From assembly GCA_031413635.1 (NCBI GenBank), contig JANOFM010000130.1, positions 3,541-67,540 of the forward strand: a stretch of DNA of 64,000 bases. The letters run 5' to 3'. Below the pieces are notes generated by a model, which made no database searches, was not told the origin of the DNA, and saw only the letters and a program-made list of their open reading frames with translations. How positions within the stretch are numbered: the stretch's first letter is position 1; each line of letters begins with the position of its first letter. A program made the translations under genes and the position numbers. The DNA comes from SZUA-430 sp031413635. GTDB lineage: Bacteria > Pseudomonadota > Alphaproteobacteria > Micropepsales > Micropepsaceae. Below, piece after piece: positions 43,269 to 53,010 of the stretch.

Positions 43269-45428
43269 ATGGCCGAAAACGACTCCGACGGCGACTTATC
43301 CATCGCGCCCGACCCTTGGGAGCACGATCCCGTCCGCACGCGCCGGCCGTGGTGGTTCTGGCTTGCGACCGCCTTCGGCGCCGTAATCCTGTTCTTTTCG
43401 GCGGCGTTCGTTGCGCTCTATTACTGGTACCAGCCCGACTTACCGCTAACCGCCGACCTTGGCGAACTCAATCGCACGCCGTCGATCACGCTGACGGATG
43501 CGGGCGGCAAGACGTTTGCCACGCGGGGCGCCGCCTTCGGCTACCGCGTGAAAGTCGAGGAGATGCCGGCCCATCTCCCGGCGGCATTCATCGTCACCGA
43601 AGACCGGCGCTTCTATTCGCATTCGGGTATCGACGTGCGCGGCTTGTTGCGCGCGATGCTCGCCAATTGGCAAGCGGGCGCCGTCGTGCAGGGCGGTTCG
43701 ACCATCACGCAGCAATTGGCGAAGAACACGTTCCTGAAGCCCGAGCGAACCTGGACCCGCAAGTTCGAAGAGATGTTCCTCGCCTTCTGGCTCGAGCGTC
43801 ACTATTCGAAAGAGCAAATACTCACACTCTATCTCAACCGCATCTATCTGGGCTCGGGCGCCTACGGCGTCGATGCCGCGGCGCGGGAATATTTCGGCAA
43901 ATCGGTGCGCGACGTGACCCTGCCCGAAGCCGCGATGCTCGCCGCGCTGACGCGCGCGCCCTCGCGCTATTCGCCGGAAGCCGACTTGAAGCTCGCCCAG
44001 CAGCGCGCCAACCTGGTCGTCGATCTGATGCTCGAAGACGGGTTGATCAACGACGACGAAGCCAAGAAGGCGAAAACCAAGCCCGCCAAACCTGTTCTGA
44101 AAGAAGGCGTCGAAAGCGCCAACTACTTCGCCGACTTCGTGATGGACCAGCTGACCAAGCTCGACATCGCGCGCGACAAGGACCTGATCGTGCGCACCAC
44201 GATCGACACCAAGCTTCAAACCGCCGCGCAGAAAAACCTGACCGCGATCTTGGATCGCGACGGAAAAAACCGGGCCGTCAGCCAAGGCGCACTGATTGCG
44301 ATGGAACCCAGCGGCGCCGTGCGCAGCCTCGTCGGCGGCCGCGACTACACGCAGTCGACCTTCAATCGCGCCTTTCAAGCCCATCGCCAGCCCGGCTCGG
44401 CGTTCAAGCCGTTCGTTTATCTCGCCGCCCTCGAACACGGCCTGTCGCCCGACGACATTCGCGACGACGCGCCCTACGAAAACCGCGGCTGGATGCCCGA
44501 GAACTACGACGGCAGTTATCTCGGCCCCATCACGCTGCGCGAGGCGCTGGCGAAATCGGTGAACACGGTCGCCGTGCGCGTTGCCGACGAAGTGGGCCGG
44601 CGCAAGGTGATCGAAGTCGCCCAGCGTCTCGGCATCCAATCGCCGCTCGAACCCAATCGATCGCTCCCGCTCGGCACCTCGGAAGTGACGCTTTATGAGA
44701 TGACACGCGCTTTCGGCGCTTTCGCCAATAACGGAAACCGCGTCGATCCTTATGTCATCTTGGATGTAAAAACCGCAGACGGCACGGTGCTCTACGAATA
44801 CCGCGCCGCGCCGCCGATCACGGTGATGAACCAGCAGGCGCTGTCGGACATGAATCAGATGCTGTTCGAGGTCGTGCAAACCGGTACCGGACAGCGCGCC
44901 AGTCTCGACCCAAGACCCGCCGGCGCCAAGACCGGCACCAGCCAGGAATGGCACGACGCCTGGTTCGTCGGTTACACCGCCGACTTCATCACCGGCGTTT
45001 GGGTCGGAAACGACGACAGCACGGCGATGGGTCGGGTCGTGGGCGGCACGATCCCAGCCTCGATCTGGAAAGCCTATATGACCGCGGCTCATCGCAACCT
45101 GCCGATCCGCAACTTGCCCGGCGTCGACCCCTACGGCGAAGACTATTCCGAAAGCCAAAACGGCAACTACGAAGACAATCCTTGGGTCGAGCGCGACGCC
45201 GATGGCAACCCGCGTAACGACGATCGCGGCTTGGTCGAGGAATTCTTCGATGACTTGTTCGGTCGCCGCGAGCCGCGAACATCGGCCCCGCTTCCGCAGC
45301 CACCTCCGCCGCCGCCCGTCGCACCACGGCCTTCGCCGGAGGTCGAGGAAGGCACCGACCCGCCGTCCGACGAGCCCGGCCCGTACCGCCAGCCCGAGCC
45401 CGACCCGGAAGAATCCTCGCCTTTTTGA
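43269..45428 (+). CDS. Penicillin-binding protein 1A-type bifunctional synthase (719 aa)
   Basis: Class A PBP. An N-terminal membrane anchor (about 29-53) is followed by the GT51 glycosyltransferase domain with catalytic Glu in TEDRRFYSHSGID (E111) and QGGSTITQQLAKN (141-153). The transpeptidase domain has SxxK (S377, QPGSAFKP), SxN (S430, KSVNTV) and KTG (K554, AKTGTS). The last 60 residues form a Pro/Asp/Glu-rich disordered tail. It polymerises and cross-links peptidoglycan in the periplasm. Confidence 0.94.
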   Translation: MAENDSDGDLSIAPDPWEHDPVRTRRPWWFWLATAFGAVILFFSAAFVALYYWYQPDLPLTADLGELNRTPSITLTDAGGKTFATRGAAFGYRVKVEEMPAHLPAAFIVTEDRRFYSHSGIDVRGLLRAMLANWQAGAVVQGGSTITQQLAKNTFLKPERTWTRKFEEMFLAFWLERHYSKEQILTLYLNRIYLGSGAYGVDAAAREYFGKSVRDVTLPEAAMLAALTRAPSRYSPEADLKLAQQRANLVVDLMLEDGLINDDEAKKAKTKPAKPVLKEGVESANYFADFVMDQLTKLDIARDKDLIVRTTIDTKLQTAAQKNLTAILDRDGKNRAVSQGALIAMEPSGAVRSLVGGRDYTQSTFNRAFQAHRQPGSAFKPFVYLAALEHGLSPDDIRDDAPYENRGWMPENYDGSYLGPITLREALAKSVNTVAVRVADEVGRRKVIEVAQRLGIQSPLEPNRSLPLGTSEVTLYEMTRAFGAFANNGNRVDPYVILDVKTADGTVLYEYRAAPPITVMNQQALSDMNQMLFEVVQTGTGQRASLDPRPAGAKTGTSQEWHDAWFVGYTADFITGVWVGNDDSTAMGRVVGGTIPASIWKAYMTAAHRNLPIRNLPGVDPYGEDYSESQNGNYEDNPWVERDADGNPRNDDRGLVEEFFDDLFGRREPRTSAPLPQPPPPPPVAPRPSPEVEEGTDPPSDEPGPYRQPEPDPEESSPF

Positions 45429-45489
45429 GCCGTTTGCCAATCGTTGACGATTTTGTGCGACAGCAGTGCGATTAGGGGAACTAAACATC

Positions 45490-46062
45490 GTGTGGTTTGC
45501 ATCGCGTTTGATCGGCGCATTGGTGTTGGCGATCGTCCTTGGTCTTGGAAGCGCGTATGTATCCGTCATGTCGCTGCGCGGCGCGCATACCATCCGGAAC
45601 GGTCCGTGGACGACAAGCCTTGAGACGGGCGGTACCGATGCCGGCATGTACATGCGCGCCTTTGTGGCGCTGACCGGCCTACTCGCGCTGAACAAGGACG
45701 AGACGATTTATTATGGCGCGACGCGCGACAGCAGCGGCGAACCGCTCGACGGTGCCTGCGCCTATCGTATCGAGGGCCGCGATCCGGACGCGCGCTGGTG
45801 GAGCGTCACGCTTTACGGCACCGACCACTATCTGATTGCAAACCCCTCGAACCGCTATTCTGTCAGCCGCTCGAACGTGACGCGCGCGACCAACGGCACG
45901 TTCGTCATCCGCCTGTCGGCCACACCCGAGCCCAGCAATTGGATCGCGACCTCGCCCGACGGCTTTCAAATCACGCTTCGCCTCTACAATCCCAGCGAAA
46001 CGGTCATAGCCGATCCCGCCGCCGCGCCTCTGCCGTCGATCGTGAAGGAGGCTTGCGCATGA
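45490..46062 (+). CDS. DUF1214 domain membrane protein (190 aa)
   Basis: AGGGGAA precedes the GTG at 45490 with a usable spacing, favouring it over a GTG at 45466. One N-terminal membrane segment (about 1-25), then a beta-rich DUF1214 domain (GACAYRIEGRDPDARWWSV, TYGTDHYLI-like, FQITLRLYNPSE). The next gene overlaps by the ATGA tetranucleotide. DUF1214 and DUF1254 are frequent partners, often fused; here split into two proteins. Function unknown. Confidence 0.82.
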   Translation: MWFASRLIGALVLAIVLGLGSAYVSVMSLRGAHTIRNGPWTTSLETGGTDAGMYMRAFVALTGLLALNKDETIYYGATRDSSGEPLDGACAYRIEGRDPDARWWSVTLYGTDHYLIANPSNRYSVSRSNVTRATNGTFVIRLSATPEPSNWIATSPDGFQITLRLYNPSETVIADPAAAPLPSIVKEACA

Positions 46063-46610
46063 TGCGCTGGATCAAATGGTCGGCCTTCGTTGCAATCGTT
46101 GCAACCGTCGTCCACTACGCTGCCGTCACCGCGTTGCCCGGCATGATCATGTGGCGCGTGATGGGCCAAGCGGCCGCGAAAGGCACAAACACGATCGTCC
46201 ACACCGAACGCAGCACCGCCGCCTCGCGCGCGATCGTCAAACCCAGCCCCGACCTGCTCTATTCGCGCTGCATCTACGACGTAACGCGCACGCCGTTGAA
46301 GATCACCACCGCGGCTCCCACGGGCACCTATTGGTCGGTGGCGCTCTACGCGGCGAATACGGACAATTTCTTCGTCCTCAACGACACCGGCGCAAAGGGA
46401 CGTCCGGCGACGATCATCATCGTGGGTCCGGGCCGCATCGTGCCGCCGCAGCCCGAGGGCACCTATGTCGTCAGCACGCCGACACCCAAGGGCCTCGTCC
46501 TCTTCCGCACGCTCCTCAACGACGACGCGCGCGAAGGCGAAATCGATACAGAACGCCGCACTGCAAGCTGTGAAACGCTGCGGCCCGCAGGAGCGCGTGA
46601 ATCCATGTGA
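46059..46610 (+). CDS. DUF1254-like exported protein (183 aa)
   Basis: The start ATG overlaps the previous stop by 4 bases. A hydrophobic N-terminus (about 9-30) precedes SPDLLYSRCIYDV, a motif of the DUF1254 family, and a soluble beta-rich domain ending ASCETLRP. With the DUF1214 partner it forms a two-protein version of a domain pair often seen as one polypeptide. Unknown function; co-translated with the preceding gene. Confidence 0.78.
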   Translation: MMRWIKWSAFVAIVATVVHYAAVTALPGMIMWRVMGQAAAKGTNTIVHTERSTAASRAIVKPSPDLLYSRCIYDVTRTPLKITTAAPTGTYWSVALYAANTDNFFVLNDTGAKGRPATIIIVGPGRIVPPQPEGTYVVSTPTPKGLVLFRTLLNDDAREGEIDTERRTASCETLRPAGARESM

Positions 46611-46668
46611 CCCATCCGGGGTTGTTAGGCTAATCTCACGTCAACGACCTTGCACCCGAGACGACATC

Positions 46669-47706
46669 ATGCCCCGCCCATTCGGCTTCGCCACGCTGCT
46701 AACGCTTGCCGTTCTCGCCTCTCCAGCACTCGCTGCCCCCGCGAAACCGCCCGCATCGCCGCCGGTGACGATCACCTTCGTCTCCGACTGGAAAGCCCAG
46801 GCCGAGCACGGTGGCTTCTATCAAGCGGTGGCGACCGGACTTTACGCCAAGGCCGGGCTCGACGTGACCATCAAACAAGGCGGCCCGTCCGTGAACACGC
46901 CCCAATTGATCGCGGCCGGCGCAGTCGATTTCGCGATGGGATCGAACCACTTTCAACCGCTGAACCTCGCCGCTGCCGGCGCCGACGCGCTCGCGGTCGC
47001 CGCGATCTTTCAAAAAGACCCTCAAGTCCTGATCACCCATCAGCGCGCCGACATCAAGTCTATCGCCGACATGAAGGGCAAGCCCATCATGCTGTCGGAC
47101 GCTACGGTCTCGACCTGGTGGGTCTGGGCCAAGTCCCGCTACGGTTTCACCGACACGCAGGTTCGCAAGTATACGTTCAACCTCGCCCCCTTCCTCACCG
47201 ACACGAACGCGATCCAGCAAGGCTACGTCTCGTCGGAACCCTACACGATAGAAAGCCAAGGCAAGATCAAGCCGAAGGTTTTCCTGCTCGCCGACTACGG
47301 CTATCCCGGCTATGCGAACTTCATCATCGCGCGAGGCAAGGACGTGCGCGAGCGCCCAAGGATCGTGCAAGCCTTCGTCAACGCAAGCCTCGACGGATGG
47401 GCCAGCTATCTGACCGGCGATCCGAAAGCGGCCAACGACCTGATCAAGCGCGACAATCCCGAAATGACCGACGACATCATCGCCCAGGCGATTGAGCAAT
47501 TCAAAACGCGCGGCATGGTTCAAGGCGGCGACGCGGCGAAATTCGGCATCGGCGCGATGACGGATGCGCGCTGGAAAAAGTTCTTTACTCTGATGAGCGA
47601 CAACAAGGTGTTCGAGAAATCGCTCGACTACAAAAAGGCCTACACGACCAAATTCGTCAACAAAGGCCGCGGCGCGCCCAAGAAGCCTGCGAAGAAAACG
47701 AACTGA
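46669..47706 (+). CDS. ABC transporter substrate-binding protein, NMT1/THI5-like (345 aa)
   Basis: Signal peptide ends near residue 22 (SPALAAPA). The periplasmic fold contains WKAQAEHGGFYQAVATGLYA, GLDVTIKQGG and MGSNHFQPLN, typical for NMT1/THI5-like binding proteins that import sulfonates, nitrate, thiamine or riboflavin precursors. First gene of an importer with ATPase and permease; the downstream sulfite reductase makes a sulfur ligand tempting but unproven. Lys-rich tail at the C-terminus. Confidence 0.88.
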   Translation: MPRPFGFATLLTLAVLASPALAAPAKPPASPPVTITFVSDWKAQAEHGGFYQAVATGLYAKAGLDVTIKQGGPSVNTPQLIAAGAVDFAMGSNHFQPLNLAAAGADALAVAAIFQKDPQVLITHQRADIKSIADMKGKPIMLSDATVSTWWVWAKSRYGFTDTQVRKYTFNLAPFLTDTNAIQQGYVSSEPYTIESQGKIKPKVFLLADYGYPGYANFIIARGKDVRERPRIVQAFVNASLDGWASYLTGDPKAANDLIKRDNPEMTDDIIAQAIEQFKTRGMVQGGDAAKFGIGAMTDARWKKFFTLMSDNKVFEKSLDYKKAYTTKFVNKGRGAPKKPAKKTN

Positions 47707-47713
47707 CCGCCCC

Positions 47714-48451
47714 TTGCTTCTGACCTTCGACAAAATCACCAAGCGTTTCCCGAACGGCACGCTTGCGCTCGACGATGTTTCGTTCGCCGTCGCCGCCGGC
47801 GAGTTCGTCTCGCTCGTGGGACCCTCCGGCTGCGGCAAGAGCACGGCGCTCCGTTTGATCGCCAATCTCACCCAAGCCAACGCCGGCCGGATCGCATGGG
47901 CGGACGTACAACCCGCGCTGGGATTCGTATTCCAGGATGCCGCCCTCATGCCGTGGGCGAACGTCGAAAAGAACGTGCGCCTGCCGCTCGAACTCGGAGG
48001 CCTCGACGCGTCCAAAATCAAAACGCGCACCGCCGAAACGCTCGACCTCGTGGGCCTGTCCGCTTTCGCGAAATCCTACCCGCGCGAGCTATCCGGCGGC
48101 ATGCGCATGCGCGTCTCGATCGCCCGCGCGCTCGCCGCCGAACCGTCGATCCTGTTGATGGACGAACCGTTCGCAGCCCTCGACGAACTGACGCGCGAGC
48201 GATTGAACGACGACCTGCGCAAATTGTGGGCGGCAAGGAACCTGACGATTATCTTCGTCACTCACTCGATCTATGAAAGCGTCTATTTGGCGTCGCGTCT
48301 CGTTGTGATGAGCCCTCGTCCCGGCCGCGTCGTCGCCGATGTCGCCATGTCGGACCCGATAACCCGCGACCCCGATTTCCGTCTGACGCCGCTCTATGGC
48401 GAGCGCTGTCGCGAAATCCGTGCCGCGCTCAAACGAGGCGAAGCAGCATGA
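47714..48451 (+). CDS. ABC transporter ATP-binding protein (245 aa)
   Basis: Starts with TTG seven bases after the binding-protein stop. Walker A GPSGCGKST (near 40), signature LSGGMRMRVSIARAL (near 130), Walker B ILLMDEPFAALDE and the H-loop THSIYE. It powers the importer formed with the adjacent permease and binding protein. The permease gene overlaps by 4 bases. Confidence 0.92.
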   Translation: MLLTFDKITKRFPNGTLALDDVSFAVAAGEFVSLVGPSGCGKSTALRLIANLTQANAGRIAWADVQPALGFVFQDAALMPWANVEKNVRLPLELGGLDASKIKTRTAETLDLVGLSAFAKSYPRELSGGMRMRVSIARALAAEPSILLMDEPFAALDELTRERLNDDLRKLWAARNLTIIFVTHSIYESVYLASRLVVMSPRPGRVVADVAMSDPITRDPDFRLTPLYGERCREIRAALKRGEAA

Positions 48452-49236
48452 CAAGCGAACGCATCTTTGCCTACGCGCTTCCCGCGCTTGTGGCCGTCGC
48501 CGTTGTCGCGTTTTGGGAGTGGGCGGTGGCCACATTCGAGGTCTCGCGCTTTGTACTGCCGCCACCGTCGGAGATCGTCGAAGCTGCGGTTAAGCATTGG
48601 GTCTCGCTGCTCGACTCCGCCTGGGTGACGATTCGCATTACGCTTGCCGCCTTCGCGCTCGCGCTGATCTTGGGCGTCGCCTTCGCCACGTTGTTCGCGC
48701 AAAGCCGTATGATCGAGCGCGCGCTGTTTCCCTATGCCGTAACGCTTCAAGTCACGCCTATCGTCGCCATCGCGCCACTCATCCTGATCTGGGTCGGTCT
48801 CGACAATGCCGAGCGCGCGGTGCTGATCCTGGCCACCATCGTCGCCTTCTTCCCGATCCTCGCCAACACGACGCTGGGCTTGCGATCGGCGGATCGCCAA
48901 CTGCACGAACTATTCGACCTTTACCGCGCCAGCCGTTGGCAGCGCTTGGCGCGCCTGCAGTTTCCGGCCGCCCTGCCCTATCTGCTCGCCGGCATGAAGA
49001 TCGCGGGCGGCCTCGCCCTCATCGGCACGGTCGTCGCCGAATTCGCCGCCGGCTCCGGCACCTCGACCGGCCTCGCTTGGCGCATCGCGGAGGCAAGCAA
49101 CCGCCTTGAAATCGCAAAGGTCTTTGCAGCCCTCGCCCTTCTCTCGGCCATCGGCATCGTCATCTACGCCGCCCTATCGCTACTAGAGCGCCAATTGCTC
49201 AAAAGCTGGCACGAAAGCGCCCGTCCAATTGAATAA
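48448..49236 (+). CDS. ABC transporter permease (262 aa)
   Basis: ATGA overlap with the ATPase gene. Six hydrophobic segments, and the EAA-type cytoplasmic loop around LFDLYRASRWQRLARLQFPA that docks to the ATPase. This is the single permease of an NMT1/THI5-type importer. The following 91 bases contain an unusually AT-rich stretch before the sulfite reductase operon. Confidence 0.91.
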   Translation: MTSERIFAYALPALVAVAVVAFWEWAVATFEVSRFVLPPPSEIVEAAVKHWVSLLDSAWVTIRITLAAFALALILGVAFATLFAQSRMIERALFPYAVTLQVTPIVAIAPLILIWVGLDNAERAVLILATIVAFFPILANTTLGLRSADRQLHELFDLYRASRWQRLARLQFPAALPYLLAGMKIAGGLALIGTVVAEFAAGSGTSTGLAWRIAEASNRLEIAKVFAALALLSAIGIVIYAALSLLERQLLKSWHESARPIE

Positions 49237-49327
49237 TACGTAAAAATATCGTTATTTAATATATTTCACGCCAAAACTTGACAATAAGACCCGCGTTCCC
49301 CATCCTTGGTGCAAGGATCGCCCACCA
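49237..49327. promoter_or_regulatory. AT-rich promoter region of sulfite/nitrite reductase operon
   Basis: Bases 49231-49268 are strikingly AT-rich for this genome. A TTGACA occurs at 49278-49283 with a weak -10-like CATCCT 17 bases on. A plausible promoter for the genes from 49328; regulator site not identified. Confidence 0.4.
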
Positions 49328-49618
49328 ATGCCGCAGATTTTGACCGCAAATCGCCTGCTCGACGGAGAGGTTGTCTACCTCGCCGCCGATGGCGCGTGGG
49401 TCGAGACATTGGACGCCGCCGCCGTGCTCGCCACCAAGGCCGAGGGCGAAGTCGCGCTCGCCACGGGAGCAAAAGCCGAACTGAACCAGGAAATCGTCCA
49501 TGCCTACCTTTTCGATGTTGTGGACGCACCCGTTCTGAAGCCGGTCAAGCAACGCGAGATCATCCGCGCCGCCGGCCCGACGGTGCGCACCGATCTCGGC
49601 AAACAGGCTCGCCTCTAA
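49328..49618 (+). CDS. DUF2849 protein linked to sulfite reductase (96 aa)
   Basis: Small soluble protein (MPQILTANRLLDGEVVYLA) of the DUF2849 family, which is commonly encoded just before cysI-type genes in alphaproteobacteria. Its TAA stop overlaps the ATG of the reductase (TAATG), so translation is coupled. Suggested to act in electron transfer or assembly of the reductase; not shown. Confidence 0.87.
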   Translation: MPQILTANRLLDGEVVYLAADGAWVETLDAAAVLATKAEGEVALATGAKAELNQEIVHAYLFDVVDAPVLKPVKQREIIRAAGPTVRTDLGKQARL

Positions 49619-51273
49619 TGTATCGCTACGACGAGTTCGACCAAAAGGTCGTCGACGAGCGCGTCGAACAATTCCGCGGCCAAGTCGCGCGCCGGCTCTC
49701 GGGCGAATTGACCGAAGATCAGTTCAAACCGCTGCGCCTGATGAACGGCCTCTATCTGCAGCTGCACGCCTACATGCTGCGTGTGGCGATCCCTTACGGC
49801 ACATTGTCGTCGCGCCAGCTGCGCATGCTTGGCCACATCGCGCGCAAATACGACAAAGGCTATGCACACTTCACCACGCGCCAAAACCTGCAGTACAATT
49901 GGCCGAAACTAGCCGACATTCCCGACATCCTAGCCGACCTCGCGACGGTCGAGATGCACGCGATCCAAACCAGCGGCAATTGCATCCGCAATGTGACCTC
50001 GGACCACTTCGCCGGCGCCGCCGAGGGCGAGGTCGACGACCCGCGCGTGTGGTCGGAAATCATCCGCCAGTGGTCGACGTTCCACCCGGAATTTTCGTTT
50101 TTGCCGCGCAAATTCAAGATTGCCGTCACGGCATCGGCGAAAGACCGCGCCGCAATCAAAGTCCACGACATCGGCATCGTCATCCGCCGCGACGCGACGG
50201 CCACGCTCGCTTTCGACGTCTATGTCGGTGGCGGCCAAGGGCGCACCCCGTTCGTCGGGCATCTGATCGGCGAAGGCATTGCGGCCAACGATTTGCTCGC
50301 CTATCTCGAAGCCACGATGCGCGTCTATAACCAGTACGGTCGTCGCGACAATCTTTATAAGTCGCGTATCAAAATTCTCGTTCATCAGATCGGCCCCGAC
50401 GAAATGCGCCGGCAGGTCGCCGCCGAATTCGCCGAGGTCAAAGCCCAAGGGGCGCTCGCGCTGCCGCAAGCCGAGATCGACCGCATCAACGCCTATTTCA
50501 CCGCCCCGGCCTTCGAAACGCTCACAGAGGACACCTCGCGCGCCAAGCAACGCCAAGCGAGCAACGCCTTCGCCACCTGGCACGACATCAACGTCGCCCC
50601 GCACAAGGTGCCGGGCTACGCCATCATCACCGTATCGCTGAAACCGATCGGCGGCGTCCCGGGTGATGCCAGCGCCGATCAGATGGATCTGATCGCCGAT
50701 CTCGCCGAACGGCTGAGCTTCGACGAAGTCCGCGTCAGCCACGAACAGAACCTCGTCCTTGCCCATGTCAAGCAAAGCGATCTGTTCGCGCTCTGGCAAA
50801 AGCTCGACGCGGCCGGTCTCGGCACTGCTAACTACGGCCTCATTACAGACATCATCGCCTGCCCCGGCCTGGACTATTGCGACCTCGCCAATGCGCGCTC
50901 GATCAACATCGCCCAAGCCGTTTCCAAGCGCTTCGCCGACCTCGACCGCCAACGCAACATCGGCGAACTGAAGTTGAAAATTTCTGGCTGCATCAACGCC
51001 TGCGGCCATCACCACGTCGGCCATATCGGCGTGCTCGGCGTCGATAAGAAGGGCGTCGAGTACTACCAAATCACGCTCGGCGGTTCGGGCGACGAAACCG
51101 CCTCGATCGGCGACATAATCGGCCCGGCTTTCGCCGAAAACGAAGTCGCCGACGCCGTCGAAACCTTGGTCGATACCTATTTGAACGCTCGCCAACCCGG
51201 CGAACGCTTCCTCGACACATACCGCCGCCTCGGCATTCAGCCGTTCCGGGAGAAACTCTATGTCGCTCATTAA
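49618..51273 (+). CDS. cysI: Sulfite/nitrite reductase hemoprotein (551 aa)
   Basis: Siroheme/4Fe-4S reductase with duplicated ferredoxin-like and catalytic halves. Fe-S/siroheme Cys ligands are CPGLDYC and CINACGHHH in the C-terminal half; THFTTRQNLQYNW and TSGNCIRNVTSDH are the conserved N-terminal segments. Six-electron reduction of sulfite to sulfide for cysteine synthesis, or of nitrite; the neighbours DUF2849 and DUF934 favour sulfite. No NADPH flavoprotein gene is adjacent, so ferredoxin or another donor probably feeds it. Overlaps the next gene by 14 bases. Confidence 0.92.
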   Translation: MYRYDEFDQKVVDERVEQFRGQVARRLSGELTEDQFKPLRLMNGLYLQLHAYMLRVAIPYGTLSSRQLRMLGHIARKYDKGYAHFTTRQNLQYNWPKLADIPDILADLATVEMHAIQTSGNCIRNVTSDHFAGAAEGEVDDPRVWSEIIRQWSTFHPEFSFLPRKFKIAVTASAKDRAAIKVHDIGIVIRRDATATLAFDVYVGGGQGRTPFVGHLIGEGIAANDLLAYLEATMRVYNQYGRRDNLYKSRIKILVHQIGPDEMRRQVAAEFAEVKAQGALALPQAEIDRINAYFTAPAFETLTEDTSRAKQRQASNAFATWHDINVAPHKVPGYAIITVSLKPIGGVPGDASADQMDLIADLAERLSFDEVRVSHEQNLVLAHVKQSDLFALWQKLDAAGLGTANYGLITDIIACPGLDYCDLANARSINIAQAVSKRFADLDRQRNIGELKLKISGCINACGHHHVGHIGVLGVDKKGVEYYQITLGGSGDETASIGDIIGPAFAENEVADAVETLVDTYLNARQPGERFLDTYRRLGIQPFREKLYVAH

Positions 51274-51784
51274 GAACAACGAATTCGTCGACAACGTCTT
51301 CGCGCGCGTCGCCGACGGGGAGACCCCGACCGACGGCGCGATCCTCGTGTCGCTCAAGCGCTGGCAGGCCGACCGCGACGCGCTGATGGCGCGCAACGCG
51401 CCGCTCGGCTTGGCGCTAACCGCCGACCAATCGCCGGAAGCGCTCGGCGCCGACGTGCACCACTTCGCCGTGATCGAACTCGAGTTCCCGAAATTTCGCG
51501 ACGGCCGCGGCTATTCCTGGGCGCGCCTGCTGCGCCAACGCCTGGGTTACAAAGGCGAAATCCGCGCCACCGGCGACGTGTTGCGCGACCAGTGGCTGTT
51601 CATGAGCCGTTGCGGTATCGACGCCTTCGAAGTCCGCCCCGGCACGCGGCTCGAAGACTTCCGCGCCGCGTTGAACGAGCAAACCGTTTTCTACCAACCC
51701 TCGACAGACCGCGTGCGCAACGTCCTGGAACTCCGGCACAAGACGCACTCAAGCCGCCAGAGCGCTTTGGCCGCGGCCGAGTGA
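51260..51784 (+). CDS. DUF934 protein linked to sulfite reductase (174 aa)
   Basis: Conserved DUF934 core with FPKFRDGRGYSWARLLRQRL, GYKGEIRATGDVLRDQWLFM and RCGIDAFEVRPG. The family accompanies cysI in many proteobacteria as a suspected sulfite reductase accessory protein. Start overlaps the cysI end by 14 bases. The last 36 bases overlap the 3' end of the convergent sensor kinase. Confidence 0.9.
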   Translation: MSLIKNNEFVDNVFARVADGETPTDGAILVSLKRWQADRDALMARNAPLGLALTADQSPEALGADVHHFAVIELEFPKFRDGRGYSWARLLRQRLGYKGEIRATGDVLRDQWLFMSRCGIDAFEVRPGTRLEDFRAALNEQTVFYQPSTDRVRNVLELRHKTHSSRQSALAAAE

Positions 51785-52795
51785 GCGCGCCGCCGGAAAG
51801 TTCAGCGAAACGCTCGTGCCCCGCCCAAGCTCGCTCTCTAGCTCAAGCGTGCCGCCATGCAACACCATCAGTGCACTGACGATCGGCAGACCCAGCCCGG
51901 TTCCCGCGTGCTTGCGTACCTCGGGATTGGTCGCCTGGCCGTAGTCGGCCAAAACCTTGGGAATGTCGGCCCTCGCGATGCCGATACCGTTGTCGAGCAC
52001 TTGGATTGAAATACCGCCATCGACGCCCAAAACGGCGCTCACGATGATCGCGCCGTTAGGCGGCGTGAACTTCATCGCATTCGACAAGAGATTGAGCACC
52101 ATCTGCGCCATCGCGCGCCGGTCGACGTCAAGCATCGGCAAACCGTCGTCGACCAGAACCGTGATGTTGCGCCCGCCCTCCGCCGCACGCGCCCCCGCCA
52201 AGTGGCAGGCTTCGTCCACGACATCCGCAACGCGGACCGGCACGCAATGCAACTCCACTTTGCCAGCCTCGACTTTCGACAGGTCCAAAATGTCGCCGAT
52301 CAGCGACAACAGATGCGATCCGCTTTGATGGATGAAACCCGCGTATTCGACATAACGCGCGTCGCTGGCCGAGCCGTACAATTCGCGCTGAATGATCTCG
52401 GAAAATCCCAGGATCGCGTTCAACGGCGTGCGCAGTTCATGGCTCATCGCCGCCAGAAAGCGCGACTTGGCGGCGTTCGCCTCAACGGCCTCCGCGCGCG
52501 CTTGTTCGAGCTCGACCACCTTCTCCGACAGGCTTTGTGTGCGCTCGCAAGCCAGCCGCTCGAGTTCCGCGTTGGCGGACGCAAGATCCATCGCCTCGCG
52601 CTCGGCCCGCTCGTGCGCCATCGCAAGATGCGCCACCATCATCCCCGTAAAGCACGAGATGAAAACGATCGCGCCCACGACAAACGCGTCGGAACGCGAC
52701 ACCCAGACGGTGAACGGGCTATCGCCGTGGAACGCAGGCATCACGCCCAGCAAACACAGCAGGAGCAAACACGACAAAATGATACTAACGCGCAT
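51749..52795 (-). CDS. Membrane sensor histidine kinase, PleC/DivJ-like transmitter (348 aa)
   Basis: Two N-terminal membrane segments (about 2-19 and 38-58), a short coiled coil (about 65-105), then HisKA with AAMSHELRTPLNAILGFSE (His near 119), N box LLSNAMKFTPP, G1 VLDNGIGI and G2 GTGLGLPIV. The transmitter resembles the PleC/DivJ/PdhS group. No response regulator is adjacent; the kinase is orphan in this window. Its end overlaps the DUF934 gene. Confidence 0.9.
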   Translation of the reverse strand: MRVSIILSCLLLLCLLGVMPAFHGDSPFTVWVSRSDAFVVGAIVFISCFTGMMVAHLAMAHERAEREAMDLASANAELERLACERTQSLSEKVVELEQARAEAVEANAAKSRFLAAMSHELRTPLNAILGFSEIIQRELYGSASDARYVEYAGFIHQSGSHLLSLIGDILDLSKVEAGKVELHCVPVRVADVVDEACHLAGARAAEGGRNITVLVDDGLPMLDVDRRAMAQMVLNLLSNAMKFTPPNGAIIVSAVLGVDGGISIQVLDNGIGIARADIPKVLADYGQATNPEVRKHAGTGLGLPIVSALMVLHGGTLELESELGRGTSVSLNFPAARSLGRGQSALAA

Positions 52796-53010
52796 GAAAC
52801 TAAGCCTTTCTTCGATCGGCCCTCAACGCGAACAGGCACAGGCGCCGGTTCGACACTTCCTCATGTGACGAACGCTACAGCCTATCCGTCACCGCCAACC
52901 TAACTTCACCATGACGATTTAAATTGCATTGCGCGGGCGCCAAGTTGACCAATGTTCGCCCATCCACTATCCACCCGGCATTCCACAAACGTGTTGATGG
53001 GGCACTGTCC

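Noticed and set aside
43446..45695. Long minus-strand frame (749 codons)
   Set aside because: Antisense to the penicillin-binding protein gene, whose catalytic motifs are intact.
49930..51396. Minus-strand frame of 488 codons
   Set aside because: Antisense to the sulfite reductase; no ribosome site or domain.
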